This document shows, one piece after another, positions 1 through 9,019 of a DNA stretch of 64,000 nt. Each line of letters opens with the position of its first letter. Within the stretch, counting starts at the first letter, position 1. This DNA comes from Roseinatronobacter thiooxidans. GTDB lineage: Bacteria > Pseudomonadota > Alphaproteobacteria > Rhodobacterales > Rhodobacteraceae. The stretch lies in the NCBI RefSeq assembly GCF_001870675.1, contig NZ_MEHT01000007.1, positions 62,001-126,000 of the forward strand. Direction: 5' to 3'. The translations under genes and the position numbers were made by a program. The notes beneath the pieces were generated by a model, which did no database searches, was not told the origin of the DNA, and was given only the letters and a program-made list of their open reading frames with translations.

Positions 1-599
1 AGCGTGGCGACAAGCCCCGCTCCGGGGGCCTCATTGTCTTGCTTATAGCCGATGCGGATGGACAGTTTCTCGGCGCCGATGTCGAAATTGAACGTGTAAT
101 CCCCCTCGACCGGCTGGAAGGGCGAGACATAGAAAATCTTTTGCGCGGCCAGCGTATCGCTGCCCTGAATGACCGCGTGATCGGGCTTGACGCATAGGTA
201 GGAATGGCGGTCGCCATAGGTGTTGTTCACCTCGGCGATGACCACACGCAGCCCGCCTTGCGCGTCATGGCACAGCCAGAAACTGACAGGGTTGAACAGA
301 TGGCCCAGCACGCGCGGCTGCGTCAGCAGATAGACCGCGCCATCGGTAATCTCCGCCAGCTGATGCGCGGCCAGCACCTCGCGCACCCAGACAGCGCCCC
401 GCCCTTGGCCGGGCGCGCCGCCATGGTCGCGGTCACTCAGGCTGGCGATGTTGCGCCGGTTGCGTGACAACAGGCGCGGCGGGTGCAGATCGGCTTCGGC
501 ATCGAATAACACATAATCCACCGCATAGGTGAAGGTGTTGGTGATCGGCCCGCGCCGCCCGTGAAATGTCTGGCCTGCGATATGGTCTATAACACTCAT
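1..599 (-). CDS. DUF1365 domain-containing protein, 3' end cut by window edge
   Basis: The minus strand reads from an ATG at 599 without a stop to the window edge, giving about 199 residues of a protein usually near 250. The start reads MSVIDHIAGQTFHGRRG, followed by a tyrosine-rich stretch, the motif SRNRRN, DRDHGG and LTQPRVLGHLFNPVSFW, which are hallmarks of the DUF1365 family. The ATG overlaps the stop of the upstream FAD oxidoreductase by four bases (ATGA), so the two are translationally coupled. The same pair flanks rpoE-chrR in Rhodobacter, where it belongs to the singlet-oxygen response. The biochemical role is not established; a link with membrane-lipid modification (cyclopropane fatty acid or furan lipid genes often lie next) is known from neighbourhoods only. 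Confidence 0.88.
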   Translation of the reverse strand, partial: MSVIDHIAGQTFHGRRGPITNTFTYAVDYVLFDAEADLHPPRLLSRNRRNIASLSDRDHGGAPGQGRGAVWVREVLAAHQLAEITDGAVYLLTQPRVLGHLFNPVSFWLCHDAQGGLRVVIAEVNNTYGDRHSYLCVKPDHAVIQGSDTLAAQKIFYVSPFQPVEGDYTFNFDIGAEKLSIRIGYKQDNEAPGAGLVAT

Positions 600-1894
600 G
601 CTGCTGCCAGTTTCTTGGCGCGCTCTTCCATCGCGCGGGCCACATCGACCGCGCTGGCAAAGCCGTCTTCATGAAAGCCATTGCGCATCCATGCGCCGCA
701 AAACCATGTCCGGTTGGTGCCGTTGAAACCGCGAATGGTGTTCTGCGCCTCCAGCGCGGCCATGTCATAGACAGGGTGCGAGAAAGTGTAGGTGTCGTAA
801 ATACATTCTTCGCGCACAGGGTGGTTCGCGTTCAGCGTGATGAACATGGGGTCATCCTGCGGGATGGGTTGCAGCGAATTCATCCAGTAACTTAGCGAGA
901 TGCGCGCGCGGTCTTGTGGCCCGCGTTCGGTATAGACCCAGCTGGACCAGCATTTGCGCCGCTTGGGCATGAAATCGGTGTCGCAATGCAGGATCGCATC
1001 GTTGGGCTGGTAGGTTACTGCGCCCAGCGCCTGCGCCTCGGCGCCTGTGGGGTCGGCCAGCAGGCGCAAGGTCACGTCGGAATGGGTGGCGAAGATCACC
1101 TCGTCAAACTGTTCTTCCTCGGCCCCTTCAACCTTGACCCAGACCCCCATTGGCCCGCGCCGCACCGATTGCACGGGCGTGGCGCTGCGCAGGGTGACGC
1201 CCGCACGTTCCAGATAGGCTTGCAAGCGGCGCACATATTCCACCGATCCGCCCTGCACTGTGTACCATTGGTGCTGCCCCTCATAGCCCAGCAGCGCATG
1301 GTTGCGGAAGAAATCCATCATCGCATGGGCAGGAAAGTCGAGGATTTTCTGCGTAGGCGTGGACCAGATCGCACCGGAGAAGGGCAGCAAATAGCGCTCT
1401 TTGAACCACGCGCCCGTGCCCAGCTTTTGCAACAAGCCGCCAATACTCAGGCTTGGGTCGGCCTGACTGATGGCAAGGCCGTTTTTGTTGAAATGCATGA
1501 TGTCGCGGATCATGCGCCAGTAGCGCGGGTTGGCCAGATTCTTGCGCGTTGCAAATATTTCATCCAGACCCGAGAGCGAATATTCAAACCCGCCCCCGTC
1601 AAAGGACGCACCGAAAGACATGTTCGATTTCGCCACTGGCACATCCAGCTTGTCAAACAATGCGGTCAGATAGGGGTAGTTGGTATAATTGAACACGATA
1701 AAGCCTGTATCCACAGGCTGGTCGCCATGTTTGCCCGCATGAATTGTGCGTGCATGCCCGCCAAAACGGGGTTCAGCCTCGAACAGTGTGACACGGTGTC
1801 GCTGCGACATGAGCCATGCGCTTGCCAGCCCAGAGATACCTCCGCCAACGATTGCAATTCTTTTGGCGGGGGTATCGATCAGTTCAAATGGCAT
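596..1894 (-). CDS. FAD/NAD(P)-binding amine-oxidase-like oxidoreductase (COG2907 type)
   Basis: 432 residues. An N-terminal Rossmann dinucleotide-binding motif (IVGGGISGLASAW, about residues 15-27) is followed by an acidic residue at the end of strand 2 and the GG-H-A motif (FGGHARTI), as in flavin amine oxidases. The C-terminus carries a second FAD contact (WFCGAWMRNGFHEDGF). The closest family is the 'predicted NAD/FAD-binding protein' that sits beside rpoE-chrR in Rhodobacter and is induced by singlet oxygen. Its substrate is unknown; a fatty-acyl or lipid substrate is an inference from neighbours. A clear ribosome site (AAGGAG, 7 nt before the ATG) fixes the start at 1894, and a TGATCC-N18-TAACC promoter lies about 25 bases further up. 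It is divergent from rpoE. Confidence 0.9.
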   Translation of the reverse strand: MPFELIDTPAKRIAIVGGGISGLASAWLMSQRHRVTLFEAEPRFGGHARTIHAGKHGDQPVDTGFIVFNYTNYPYLTALFDKLDVPVAKSNMSFGASFDGGGFEYSLSGLDEIFATRKNLANPRYWRMIRDIMHFNKNGLAISQADPSLSIGGLLQKLGTGAWFKERYLLPFSGAIWSTPTQKILDFPAHAMMDFFRNHALLGYEGQHQWYTVQGGSVEYVRRLQAYLERAGVTLRSATPVQSVRRGPMGVWVKVEGAEEEQFDEVIFATHSDVTLRLLADPTGAEAQALGAVTYQPNDAILHCDTDFMPKRRKCWSSWVYTERGPQDRARISLSYWMNSLQPIPQDDPMFITLNANHPVREECIYDTYTFSHPVYDMAALEAQNTIRGFNGTNRTWFCGAWMRNGFHEDGFASAVDVARAMEERAKKLAAA

Positions 1895-1926
1895 GCAGCC
1901 ACTCCTTGTTGGTCTTGTGTTGTTGA

Positions 1927-1955
1927 GGTTACGCGCCGCAGGAAAGGGCGGATCA
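1927..1955 (-). promoter_or_regulatory. RpoE-type promoter for the FAD oxidoreductase-DUF1365 operon
   Basis: On the minus strand TGATCC (1955-1950) is separated by exactly 18 bases from TAACC (1931-1927). This matches the Rhodobacter group IV sigma-E promoter form TGATCC-N18-TAA. A transcript would begin about 25 bases upstream of the ATG at 1894. Confidence 0.65.
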
Positions 1956-2003
1956 TTCCGAAAAAGATGTCATTTCCATGTCGATTTTTTTCTGCTGCCA
2001 AAG

Positions 2004-2032
2004 TGATCCGCTCTCGGAAGTGTCGCGTAATG
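2004..2032 (+). promoter_or_regulatory. RpoE-type promoter for rpoE-chrR
   Basis: TGATCC (2004-2009), an 18-base spacer, then TAATG (2028-2032). The spacing and -35 hexamer equal those of the divergent promoter at 1927-1955, consistent with autoregulation of rpoE. Its position means translation cannot start at the upstream in-frame ATG at 1978. Confidence 0.7.
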
Positions 2033-2145
2033 TTGACATGTTCGATCTTATGCCCAAACCCCAGACTTCTCGACAAGCCGGATTGGCTGCGCGTATGGTA
2101 ATGCCAGAGCGCGAGGAACGTCGTCGTGGGAAAAGGCAGTCGGCA

Positions 2146-2688
2146 GTGAATGCACAAAACGGAGCGAAATGGGTTGCCCTTCTCGAAAAGGTTGCGACAC
2201 ATCAGGATACAGATGCTTTCACAGAGTTGTTTGATCATTTTGCACCAAGGGTCAAAGGCTTTTTGATGAAATCCGGGGCTGATCATGCAGTTGCGGAAGA
2301 ATGCGCGCAGGATGTGATGGTCACAGTGTGGAAAAAAGCCGCGCAATTCGACCCTGCGCGCGCAAGCGTGGCGACATGGATTTTCACCATCGCCCGAAAC
2401 CGGCGCATCGACATGTTGCGCCGCGACCGCAGGCCAGAGCCTGAAGACTTGACCTGGGGACCGGAAGCAGAGCCAGACCAACTGGACGTGATGAGTTTGC
2501 AACAGGAAAGCGAACTGCTGATTTCAGCCATCGCCAGCCTGCCCGAAAAACAACGCGTCATGATCGAACGCGCGTATTTTGGCGATTTGACCCATAGTGA
2601 AATCGCAGATGAAACAGGATTGCCGCTAGGCACGATCAAATCCCGCATCAGACTGGCGCTTGAACGTTTGCGCCATTCGTTGAGTTGA
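2146..2688 (+). CDS. rpoE: RNA polymerase sigma factor RpoE (singlet-oxygen response, ECF type)
   Basis: An ECF sigma factor of 180 residues from the chosen start. Region 2 covers about residues 25-100 (FDHFAPRVKGFL, then WIFTIARNRRIDMLRRDR) and region 4 about 125-178, with the helix-turn-helix LTHSEIADETGLPLGTIKSR. It closely resembles Rhodobacter RpoE, which directs transcription of genes protecting against singlet oxygen. The GTG at 2146 is preferred: AAAAGG lies about 9 bases upstream, the product length fits the known protein of about 179 residues, and the predicted promoter at 2004-2032 excludes the ATG at 1978. ATG codons at 2095 and 2101 would add 15-17 residues and cannot be ruled out. 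chrR follows 14 bases after the stop. Confidence 0.92.
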   Translation: MNAQNGAKWVALLEKVATHQDTDAFTELFDHFAPRVKGFLMKSGADHAVAEECAQDVMVTVWKKAAQFDPARASVATWIFTIARNRRIDMLRRDRRPEPEDLTWGPEAEPDQLDVMSLQQESELLISAIASLPEKQRVMIERAYFGDLTHSEIADETGLPLGTIKSRIRLALERLRHSLS

Positions 2689-2702
2689 GGAAAGCGACCA
2701 CC

Positions 2703-3368
2703 ATGATTACCCACCACCTGAGCGACAAATTGTTGATGGCCTATTCGGCAGGCACCCTGCCCGAAGCGTTCAATCTGGCGGTCGCCACCCATATCGCCAT
2801 GTGCGACGAATGCCGCGCAAGGCTGGCAAGCTATGATGCCCTTGGCGGCGCAGTGCTGGAAGGCATTGCAGATGACAGTGCCACGATAAGCGCGCCATCC
2901 CTTGCCGCGACCCTGTCGCGCATCAAGGCGCAAGAGCCAATGGAAAGACCCTACGCCGCCGCCACCACCACCCAACCGGCAGAAGGATGGACCCTGCCAG
3001 AGCCGCTGCGCAGCTATGTCGGCGGCGATATTGAAGCGGTGAAATGGCGCAGCGTTGGCGGCGGTGTGCGGCAGGCGCTGATCCCCACATCCGAGAATGC
3101 AACAGCCCGTCTGCTGTATATCCCCGCAGGCAGCGCTGTGCCCGATCACGGCCATCATGGCATGGAGTTGACATTGGTGTTGCAAGGCGCCTTTGCCGAT
3201 GAAGAGGATTGCTTCAGCCGCGGGGATATCGAGATTGCCGATGAAGGCACCGAACACCAGCCGGTCGCGCAAGCGGGTCTGGATTGCATCTGCCTTGCAG
3301 TGACGGATGCGCCCCTGAAGTTTCGCGGCCTGCTGCCGCGACTGGCGCAGCCTTTCTTGGGTATTTGA
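2703..3368 (+). CDS. chrR: Zinc-dependent anti-sigma factor ChrR (anti-RpoE, cupin domain)
   Basis: 221 residues. The N-terminal zinc anti-sigma domain has paired histidines at 4-5 and the HxxxCxxC signature (HIAMCDEC, about residues 30-37). It binds RpoE and keeps it inactive. The C-terminal cupin domain (about residues 100-205) carries the metal ligands in PDHGHHGMELT and a later His (GTEHQPV). In Rhodobacter this domain is needed for release of sigma-E on singlet oxygen. ATG 2703 is chosen over the upstream TTG at 2685, which overlaps the rpoE stop. The stop codon lies inside an FnrL-like box that serves the next gene. Confidence 0.93.
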   Translation: MITHHLSDKLLMAYSAGTLPEAFNLAVATHIAMCDECRARLASYDALGGAVLEGIADDSATISAPSLAATLSRIKAQEPMERPYAAATTTQPAEGWTLPEPLRSYVGGDIEAVKWRSVGGGVRQALIPTSENATARLLYIPAGSAVPDHGHHGMELTLVLQGAFADEEDCFSRGDIEIADEGTEHQPVAQAGLDCICLAVTDAPLKFRGLLPRLAQPFLGI

Positions 3369-3378
3369 TACAGATCAA
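3365..3378 (+). promoter_or_regulatory. FnrL/FNR-type operator TTGAT-N4-ATCAA
   Basis: TTGATACAGATCAA is a perfect match to the FNR-family palindrome. It overlaps the end of chrR and lies 59 bases before the ATG of the AhpD-like gene at 3438, a plausible activator position. Binding is inferred from sequence. Confidence 0.65.
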
Positions 3379-3437
3379 GGCAGGCATGTCAGGGGTATGC
3401 GACTTCACATTCATCATTTGAAATGTGAGGACCGCCC

Positions 3438-3776
3438 ATGGACTACCCTGCCTTCATCGCCACCACCCGCGACCAGAACCGCGCACTGGCCAAAGCCCTG
3501 CCCGACACTATGAAAGGGTTTGGCAGCCTGTCGCGTGCTGTGAAGGAAGGCGGGGTGCTTGGGTTTAAGGAAAAGGAATTCGTAGCGCTTGGCATCGCCA
3601 TTGCAGTGCGCTGCGAGCCGTGCATTGCATTCCATGTGGAAGCGCTGGCAAAGGCGGGTGCCGCGCGCGAAGAGCTGTGTGATGTGCTGGCCATGGCCAT
3701 CCAGATGGGCGGCGGGCCTGCGGTGATGTATGCGTCCAAAGCACTGGATTGCTGGGACCAGTTGCAAGCGGCTTGA
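3438..3776 (+). CDS. Carboxymuconolactone decarboxylase family protein (AhpD-like)
   Basis: 112 residues, all in one AhpD-like helical domain. The redox-active CxxC and the following histidine are present (C59-E-P-C62, H66), the arrangement of AhpD-type peroxidase or disulfide-relay proteins, not of decarboxylases lacking the cysteines. A ribosome site (TGAGGA) lies 7 bases upstream of the ATG and is partly tied up in a short hairpin (CACATT/AATGTG around 3406-3427). A perfect FNR box lies further up, so induction under low oxygen is likely. A peroxide or thiol-redox role is inferred; the substrate is unknown. Confidence 0.88.
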   Translation: MDYPAFIATTRDQNRALAKALPDTMKGFGSLSRAVKEGGVLGFKEKEFVALGIAIAVRCEPCIAFHVEALAKAGAAREELCDVLAMAIQMGGGPAVMYASKALDCWDQLQAA

Positions 3777-3782
3777 CCTGAT

Positions 3783-3867
3783 TGTGCGGCTGCGCCGCAA
3801 GTCTATATGTCACCCCCTGCCCGTTCCGGGCCGGGGGTTCCGGTTTTGAGTATTTTTGGCAAGAAAA
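3783..3867. repeat. Hairpin plus GAGTATTTTT-GCAAGAAAATGA terminator-like repeat (copy 1)
   Basis: After the AhpD-like gene come a short GC hairpin (GCGGC/GCCGC), a C-rich/G-rich block, and then GAGTATTTTTGGCAAGAAAA (3848-3867). Copies with the same order (GC-rich hairpin, GAGTATTTT-type T tract, AAGAAAATGA) occur at 15157-15211 and 32430-32500, each directly downstream of a gene. It probably ends transcription. Confidence 0.55.
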
Positions 3868-3895
3868 TGAGGATAAGCCAGCGCATGCGGGAGAT

Positions 3896-3921
3896 AAAAA
3901 AACCCCGCCATGAAGGCGGGG
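3896..3921 (-). terminator. Rho-independent terminator of ccrM
   Basis: Read on the minus strand, a perfect 7-bp stem (CCCCGCC/GGCGGGG, 5-base loop) is followed by seven T residues. It lies about 55 bases past the ccrM stop. Confidence 0.85.
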
Positions 3922-3975
3922 CAAGTTGGCGTCCCGGCGGGTAACACAGGACACCGGCGGTAAACTGTGAAAGCG

Positions 3976-5184
<1,209 letters not shown>

Positions 5185-5193
5185 TCACGTAGG

Positions 5194-5814
5194 CTATGGA
5201 CACAAGATTTTGCGTATCGGGGCGAAGGAGCGTCTATGCTCTGGGGTTGGCCCCAAATCTGCTATGGCATTTTTGTGACGCTTTGTCGGATAGCCCGCAT
5301 TCTCGGCCCAGCCATAGCCGGGATAGCGCTGGTCCAGATCTGCCATGATCCGGTCGCGTGTGACCTTGGCAATAATGCTTGCGGCCGCAATCGACATGAC
5401 CTTGCCATCGCCCTTGACCACAGCTTGCGCGCCGCAAGGCAGGTCGCGCGGCAGGCGATTGCCGTCGATCAGCAGATGGTCGGGTGGGACAGGCAGTGCG
5501 GCAATGGCGCGGTGCATGGCCAGATAGGTCGCTTGCAAGATATTGATCTCGTCAATCTCGGCCGGGGTGGCATGGCCGATCCCGACAGTTGCACGCGCCA
5601 TGATCTGCGCGAACAGCAGCTCGCGCGCCGCGCCACCCAAGCGCTTTGAATCCTGCAACCCTTGCGGCAGATCATCGGGGTTCAAACGCACAGCCGCTGC
5701 GGTGACAGGGCCTGCCAACGGCCCGCGCCCCACCTCGTCCACGCCGACAATCCATGCGCATCCGCTGCGGGCAAGTTCCGTCTCCAGGCTGAAATCAGGG
5801 CATGATGCGGGCAT
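5194..5814 (-). CDS. rnhB: Ribonuclease HII
   Basis: 206 residues, normal for the family. The motif [15 protein letters not shown] (D26, E27) supplies two of the acidic metal ligands; LLIDGN and the KVTRDR segment near the C-terminus supply the rest. RNase HII removes single ribonucleotides and primers from RNA-DNA hybrids. The ATG at 5814 has AAAGGG upstream; an in-frame extension to 5868 lacks conserved sequence. It reads in the same direction as ccrM with a 114-base gap that holds the ccrM control region, a pairing common in Rhodobacteraceae. Confidence 0.94.
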   Translation of the reverse strand: MPASCPDFSLETELARSGCAWIVGVDEVGRGPLAGPVTAAAVRLNPDDLPQGLQDSKRLGGAARELLFAQIMARATVGIGHATPAEIDEINILQATYLAMHRAIAALPVPPDHLLIDGNRLPRDLPCGAQAVVKGDGKVMSIAAASIIAKVTRDRIMADLDQRYPGYGWAENAGYPTKRHKNAIADLGPTPEHRRSFAPIRKILCP

Positions 5815-5922
5815 GCGCCCTTTGTGCCAGAAAAAACGGCTGGAGCAAGCCCCGAGCACTGCAGACACAGACCTGCCGATGCGCCGCGCGGCGCATTCGA
5901 GCCTGCACCGGCGCGCAGCGGC

Positions 5923-6162
5923 TCAGCACTTGTGGTAAAGACCCGTTTTCGTGTTTTCGCAATAGCGCGCGATGACCGTATATTTGGGGTGCTTCTTGCC
6001 CCCGCCAAGCACGATTCCCACAATCGCCGCACCCACTGCGACCGCGACCCATTCCGACGCTTTTGCCTGCGTGGGTGCGGTTATCGCAAGCCCACCGACA
6101 AGCGCGCAAATACTGAGAGTGGTCGCCCCGCGCGTAGCGAGGCGGGTCAATAATCCAGTCAT
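5923..6162 (-). CDS. Small exported/membrane protein of unknown function
   Basis: 79 residues. An N-terminal hydrophobic segment (about residues 12-33, ending APTQAKA) looks like a signal peptide with an Ala-x-Ala cleavage site. A glycine-rich hydrophobic stretch (VAVGAAIVGIVLGGG, about 43-57) may be a membrane segment. The tail is basic with two cysteines and ends YHKC. The start is set by AGGAG 7 bases before the ATG at 6162; upstream residues in frame have no ribosome site. I do not recognise a family. An inverted repeat (AATCGCAC/GTGCGATT, 6185-6218) lies just upstream and could be an operator. Confidence 0.7.
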   Translation of the reverse strand: MTGLLTRLATRGATTLSICALVGGLAITAPTQAKASEWVAVAVGAAIVGIVLGGGKKHPKYTVIARYCENTKTGLYHKC

Positions 6163-6507
6163 GAAAAATCTCCTGTAGCCAAAAAATCGCACCCAAATGG
6201 TAACACAAGCGTGCGATTCGCCAAAATTCATTTTAACCTTTATGACCGGCGCAAAGGGGCGTTCGGATCATGCCGACCGCGCTCGGACGGTGCGAACCTG
6301 CACGCGTGCCCTTCGCGCTGCAGGCAATGTGCATTGTAAACGGTGACATGGCGGCCATGGATGTCCAATGTCTTGCGGCAATGCTGTGGCAGTCCGCGCG
6401 CAGGTGCTGGCGCCGACAGGCAAAATCGAGAGCGTGAAATCGAATAACACCAGCGGATCATGGCGCTGATATTGAATAACATTCACGAAGCTGGCACGGC
6501 TGCGCTT
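6163..6507. other. Intergenic region, no gene seen
   Basis: The gap lies between two divergent small genes. It holds the 8-bp inverted repeat at 6185-6218 near the left gene. Open frames here are short, overlap each other and lack ribosome sites, so none is called. Confidence 0.5.
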
Positions 6508-6801
6508 ATGAAACATGCTTTTCGCCTTTTCGCGCTTCTGGCTGGTCTGGCGCTTGCGGGGCAAGCCTCGGCCCAGTGTTACGCGGATTACAAAGCCAAG
6601 CAGGACAACCCGTTGCGCCTGCAATATGGTATCATCGAATTGCCGCAATCGGCCTGTGCTTCGGTTCAGGCCGCACGCGACTATGCCAAGCCTGTCATTT
6701 CACGAAGCGGCTGGACGCTGCTACAGATCGAGTCCATTTTCGAGCCATCCGAATTTCAACGCAGGAGCGCCAATGCCGGGGCCATCCATCTCCGCCAGTG
6801 A
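6508..6801 (+). CDS. Small secreted protein of unknown function
   Basis: 97 residues with a clear signal peptide (MKHAFRLF, hydrophobic core, then GQASAQ cleavage site at about residue 22). The mature part of about 75 residues is short, with two cysteines that could form a disulfide bond, and has a short phrase (LRLQYGIIELP) suggestive of a beta strand. No family is recognised. Its last 29 bases overlap the start of the next gene, in another frame, which indicates coupled translation and a shared role with that membrane protein. The in-frame ATG at 6460 would place residues before the signal peptide and is rejected. Confidence 0.75.
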   Translation: MKHAFRLFALLAGLALAGQASAQCYADYKAKQDNPLRLQYGIIELPQSACASVQAARDYAKPVISRSGWTLLQIESIFEPSEFQRRSANAGAIHLRQ

Positions 6802-7477
6802 CATCTCGCGGCTGGGCAGCCGCGCGGTTGTCTGGGGCATTGCCGCGATTGTGGGTGTGCTGGTGCTGACAGCGGTGCTGTTGTTTCTGAACCTGCCCGA
6901 TGCGGGTGCGTTCAATGCGCGGGTCGAACGGGTGTTTGTCGAGAATGCCGACCTGACCAGTCAGGCCGAAATCAAGCTGCTGGAAATTCTGGCGCAATCG
7001 GGCACGGCGTTTTCGGAAACGCTGGTATCTTACCGGATCGTGATTTTCGTGTTGCTGGTTTTTGCCACTGGGCTGTTGGTGACCTCGCTGGTTATGATTG
7101 TGCTGTTGATCACGCTGAACCGGCGCATGGCGATGGTTGAAAAGCAGGGGCTGCAAGTCTCGCAACTGGTGATCGAGCGGGCGACCAATTCGGTTGCGAT
7201 CAATGACATGGAATTCAAGCTGACCCCTGCGGCGGTGGAAACCCTGGCCGTGCTGGCAGAGGCCCGCATAGATGACGAGGTGTTGACGGGGGCCGCGATA
7301 GAAGCTGTCATCTCTGGCCGGTTGGAGGTGGATTGCGACGAGGCGGCAGGCGCGACCCGCATCAAACGCTTGCGCGATACGCTGGGGAACCAGTTGATCA
7401 GCGAGGTTCTGGTCAAGAATATCGCGCGGCAAGGATATATGCTGGCGATTGACAGCAAGGTGATCTCGCTGCGCTGA
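6773..7477 (+). CDS. Two-helix membrane protein with C-terminal winged-helix-like domain
   Basis: 234 residues. Two transmembrane segments (about residues 18-41 and 84-115) bracket a loop of roughly 40 residues. A basic LNRRM anchor puts the C-terminal 115 residues in the cytoplasm. The last 85 residues (LTPAAVETLAVLAEAR... RIKRLRDTLG ... IARQGYML) follow the pattern of an OmpR/PhoB-type winged helix, whose usual end is 'RLR-K-L ... RG-GY-L'. This resembles ToxR/CadC regulators turned around, with the DNA-binding part at the C-terminus. The assignment is from pattern only and the domain could instead be a divergent protein-protein module. GGAG lies 6 bases before the ATG. The upstream secreted-protein gene overlaps it by 29 bases. 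Confidence 0.72.
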   Translation: MPGPSISASDISRLGSRAVVWGIAAIVGVLVLTAVLLFLNLPDAGAFNARVERVFVENADLTSQAEIKLLEILAQSGTAFSETLVSYRIVIFVLLVFATGLLVTSLVMIVLLITLNRRMAMVEKQGLQVSQLVIERATNSVAINDMEFKLTPAAVETLAVLAEARIDDEVLTGAAIEAVISGRLEVDCDEAAGATRIKRLRDTLGNQLISEVLVKNIARQGYMLAIDSKVISLR

Positions 7478-7566
7478 AACGTCCCATCGCGCTGTTTCGC
7501 GCAAGCGCCCTTGCACCTTTCCCTTTGCGATGCCAGATATTGCACAAGTGAATAGGGAGAGATGCA

Positions 7567-9012
7567 ATGCTGGACAAACGCCAATTCTATATCAACGGCC
7601 AATGGTGCGACCCGGTAGCGGGCACCGATCTGGACGTCATCAACCCCTCGACCGAAGAGGCCTGCGCGGTCATCTCTCTAGGTGGCGCGGCGGATACCGA
7701 CGCGGCGGTAGCTGCGGCGAAAGCGGCCCTGCCCGGCTGGATGCATTCCGACCCTGCCGACCGGCTGGCGCTGGTGAAGCGCATCCTCAAGGAATATGAG
7801 GCGCGCGCCGAAGACATGTCGCAGGCCATCAGCATGGAAATGGGCGCACCGATTGACATGGCGCGCAGCTCCCAGACGCCGTCGGGCACATGGCATATCA
7901 GCAATTTCATCAAGGCGTTCGAGAAGGTCCATTTCATTGAACCCTTGGGCGATCACGCCCCCGACGACCGCATCATCCGCGAGGCGGTGGGCGTGTGCGC
8001 GCTGATCACACCGTGGAACTGGCCGATGAACCAAGTCTCGCTCAAGGTGATACCTGCGCTGCTGGCAGGCTGCACAATGGTGTTGAAACCCTCCGAGATT
8101 GCGCCGCTCTCCTCGATTGTCTGGAGTGAGATCATGGATGCGGCGGGCACGCCCAAAGGTGTCTATAACATGGTCAATGGCGATGGGCCGGGGGTGGGAA
8201 CGCAGCTATCTGGCCATAAAGATGTCGATATGGTCAGCTTCACCGGATCAACCCGCGCGGGCATTGCGATTTCCAAAAACGCGGCAGAAACGCTGAAACG
8301 CGTGCATCTGGAACTGGGCGGCAAGGGCGCGAATATCGTCTTTGCCGATGCCGATGAAAAGGCCGTCAAACGCGGCGCGATCCATTGCTTCAACAACACA
8401 GGCCAGTCCTGCAACGCGCCCACACGGATGCTGGTGCAGCGCGAGATCTATGACCAAGCCGTGGAAACCGCGCGCGAGCTGGCCGAGAAAACCGCTGTCG
8501 GGCCAGCCTCCGAGTCGGGGCGCCACATTGGGCCAGTCGTCAGTCAGGCGCAATTCGACAAGATACAGGATCTGATTCAGGCAGGTATCTCCGAAGGTGC
8601 GCGGCTGGTTGCAGGCGGGCTTGGCCGGCCAGAAGGGATGAATCGCGGCTATTTCGTGCGCCCCACTGTGTTTGCCGATGTGACGAATGAAATGACCATC
8701 GCGCGCGAAGAAATCTTTGGCCCTGTGCTGTCGATCATCCCGTTCGACGCGGAAGATGACGCAGTGCGCATCGCCAATGACACTGTCTACGGGCTGACCA
8801 ACTATGTCCAAAGCGAAGACGGCGCGAAACGCAACCGCATGGCACGCCTGCTGCGCTCTGGCATGGTCGAGATGAATGGCAAATCGCGCGGCGCGGGCGC
8901 CCCCTTTGGCGGGATGAAGCAATCCGGCAACGGGCGCGAAGGCGGTGTCTGGGGGATTGAAGATTTCCTAGAGGTCAAGGCCGTCTCGGGCTGGGCAAGT
9001 GATGCAGAGTGA
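7567..9012 (+). CDS. NAD(P)-dependent aldehyde dehydrogenase
   Basis: 481 residues, standard for the aldehyde dehydrogenase superfamily. Catalytic glutamate (LELGGKG, E249) and nucleophile cysteine (TGQSCNAP, C282) are both present, as is the NAD-site motif TPWNWPM and the FTGSTRAG turn. The enzyme oxidises an aldehyde to the acid in the cytoplasm; the sequence does not tell which aldehyde. GGGAGAG lies 6-7 bases upstream of the ATG. The HIT gene begins only a few bases after the stop, suggesting a two-gene operon. Confidence 0.93.
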   Translation: MLDKRQFYINGQWCDPVAGTDLDVINPSTEEACAVISLGGAADTDAAVAAAKAALPGWMHSDPADRLALVKRILKEYEARAEDMSQAISMEMGAPIDMARSSQTPSGTWHISNFIKAFEKVHFIEPLGDHAPDDRIIREAVGVCALITPWNWPMNQVSLKVIPALLAGCTMVLKPSEIAPLSSIVWSEIMDAAGTPKGVYNMVNGDGPGVGTQLSGHKDVDMVSFTGSTRAGIAISKNAAETLKRVHLELGGKGANIVFADADEKAVKRGAIHCFNNTGQSCNAPTRMLVQREIYDQAVETARELAEKTAVGPASESGRHIGPVVSQAQFDKIQDLIQAGISEGARLVAGGLGRPEGMNRGYFVRPTVFADVTNEMTIAREEIFGPVLSIIPFDAEDDAVRIANDTVYGLTNYVQSEDGAKRNRMARLLRSGMVEMNGKSRGAGAPFGGMKQSGNGREGGVWGIEDFLEVKAVSGWASDAE

Positions 9013-9019
9013 GGGCATG

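Noticed and set aside
914-2101. Long plus-strand open frame opposite the FAD oxidoreductase
   Set aside because: It is antisense to a gene with clear family motifs, has biased composition typical of a shadow frame and no ribosome site.
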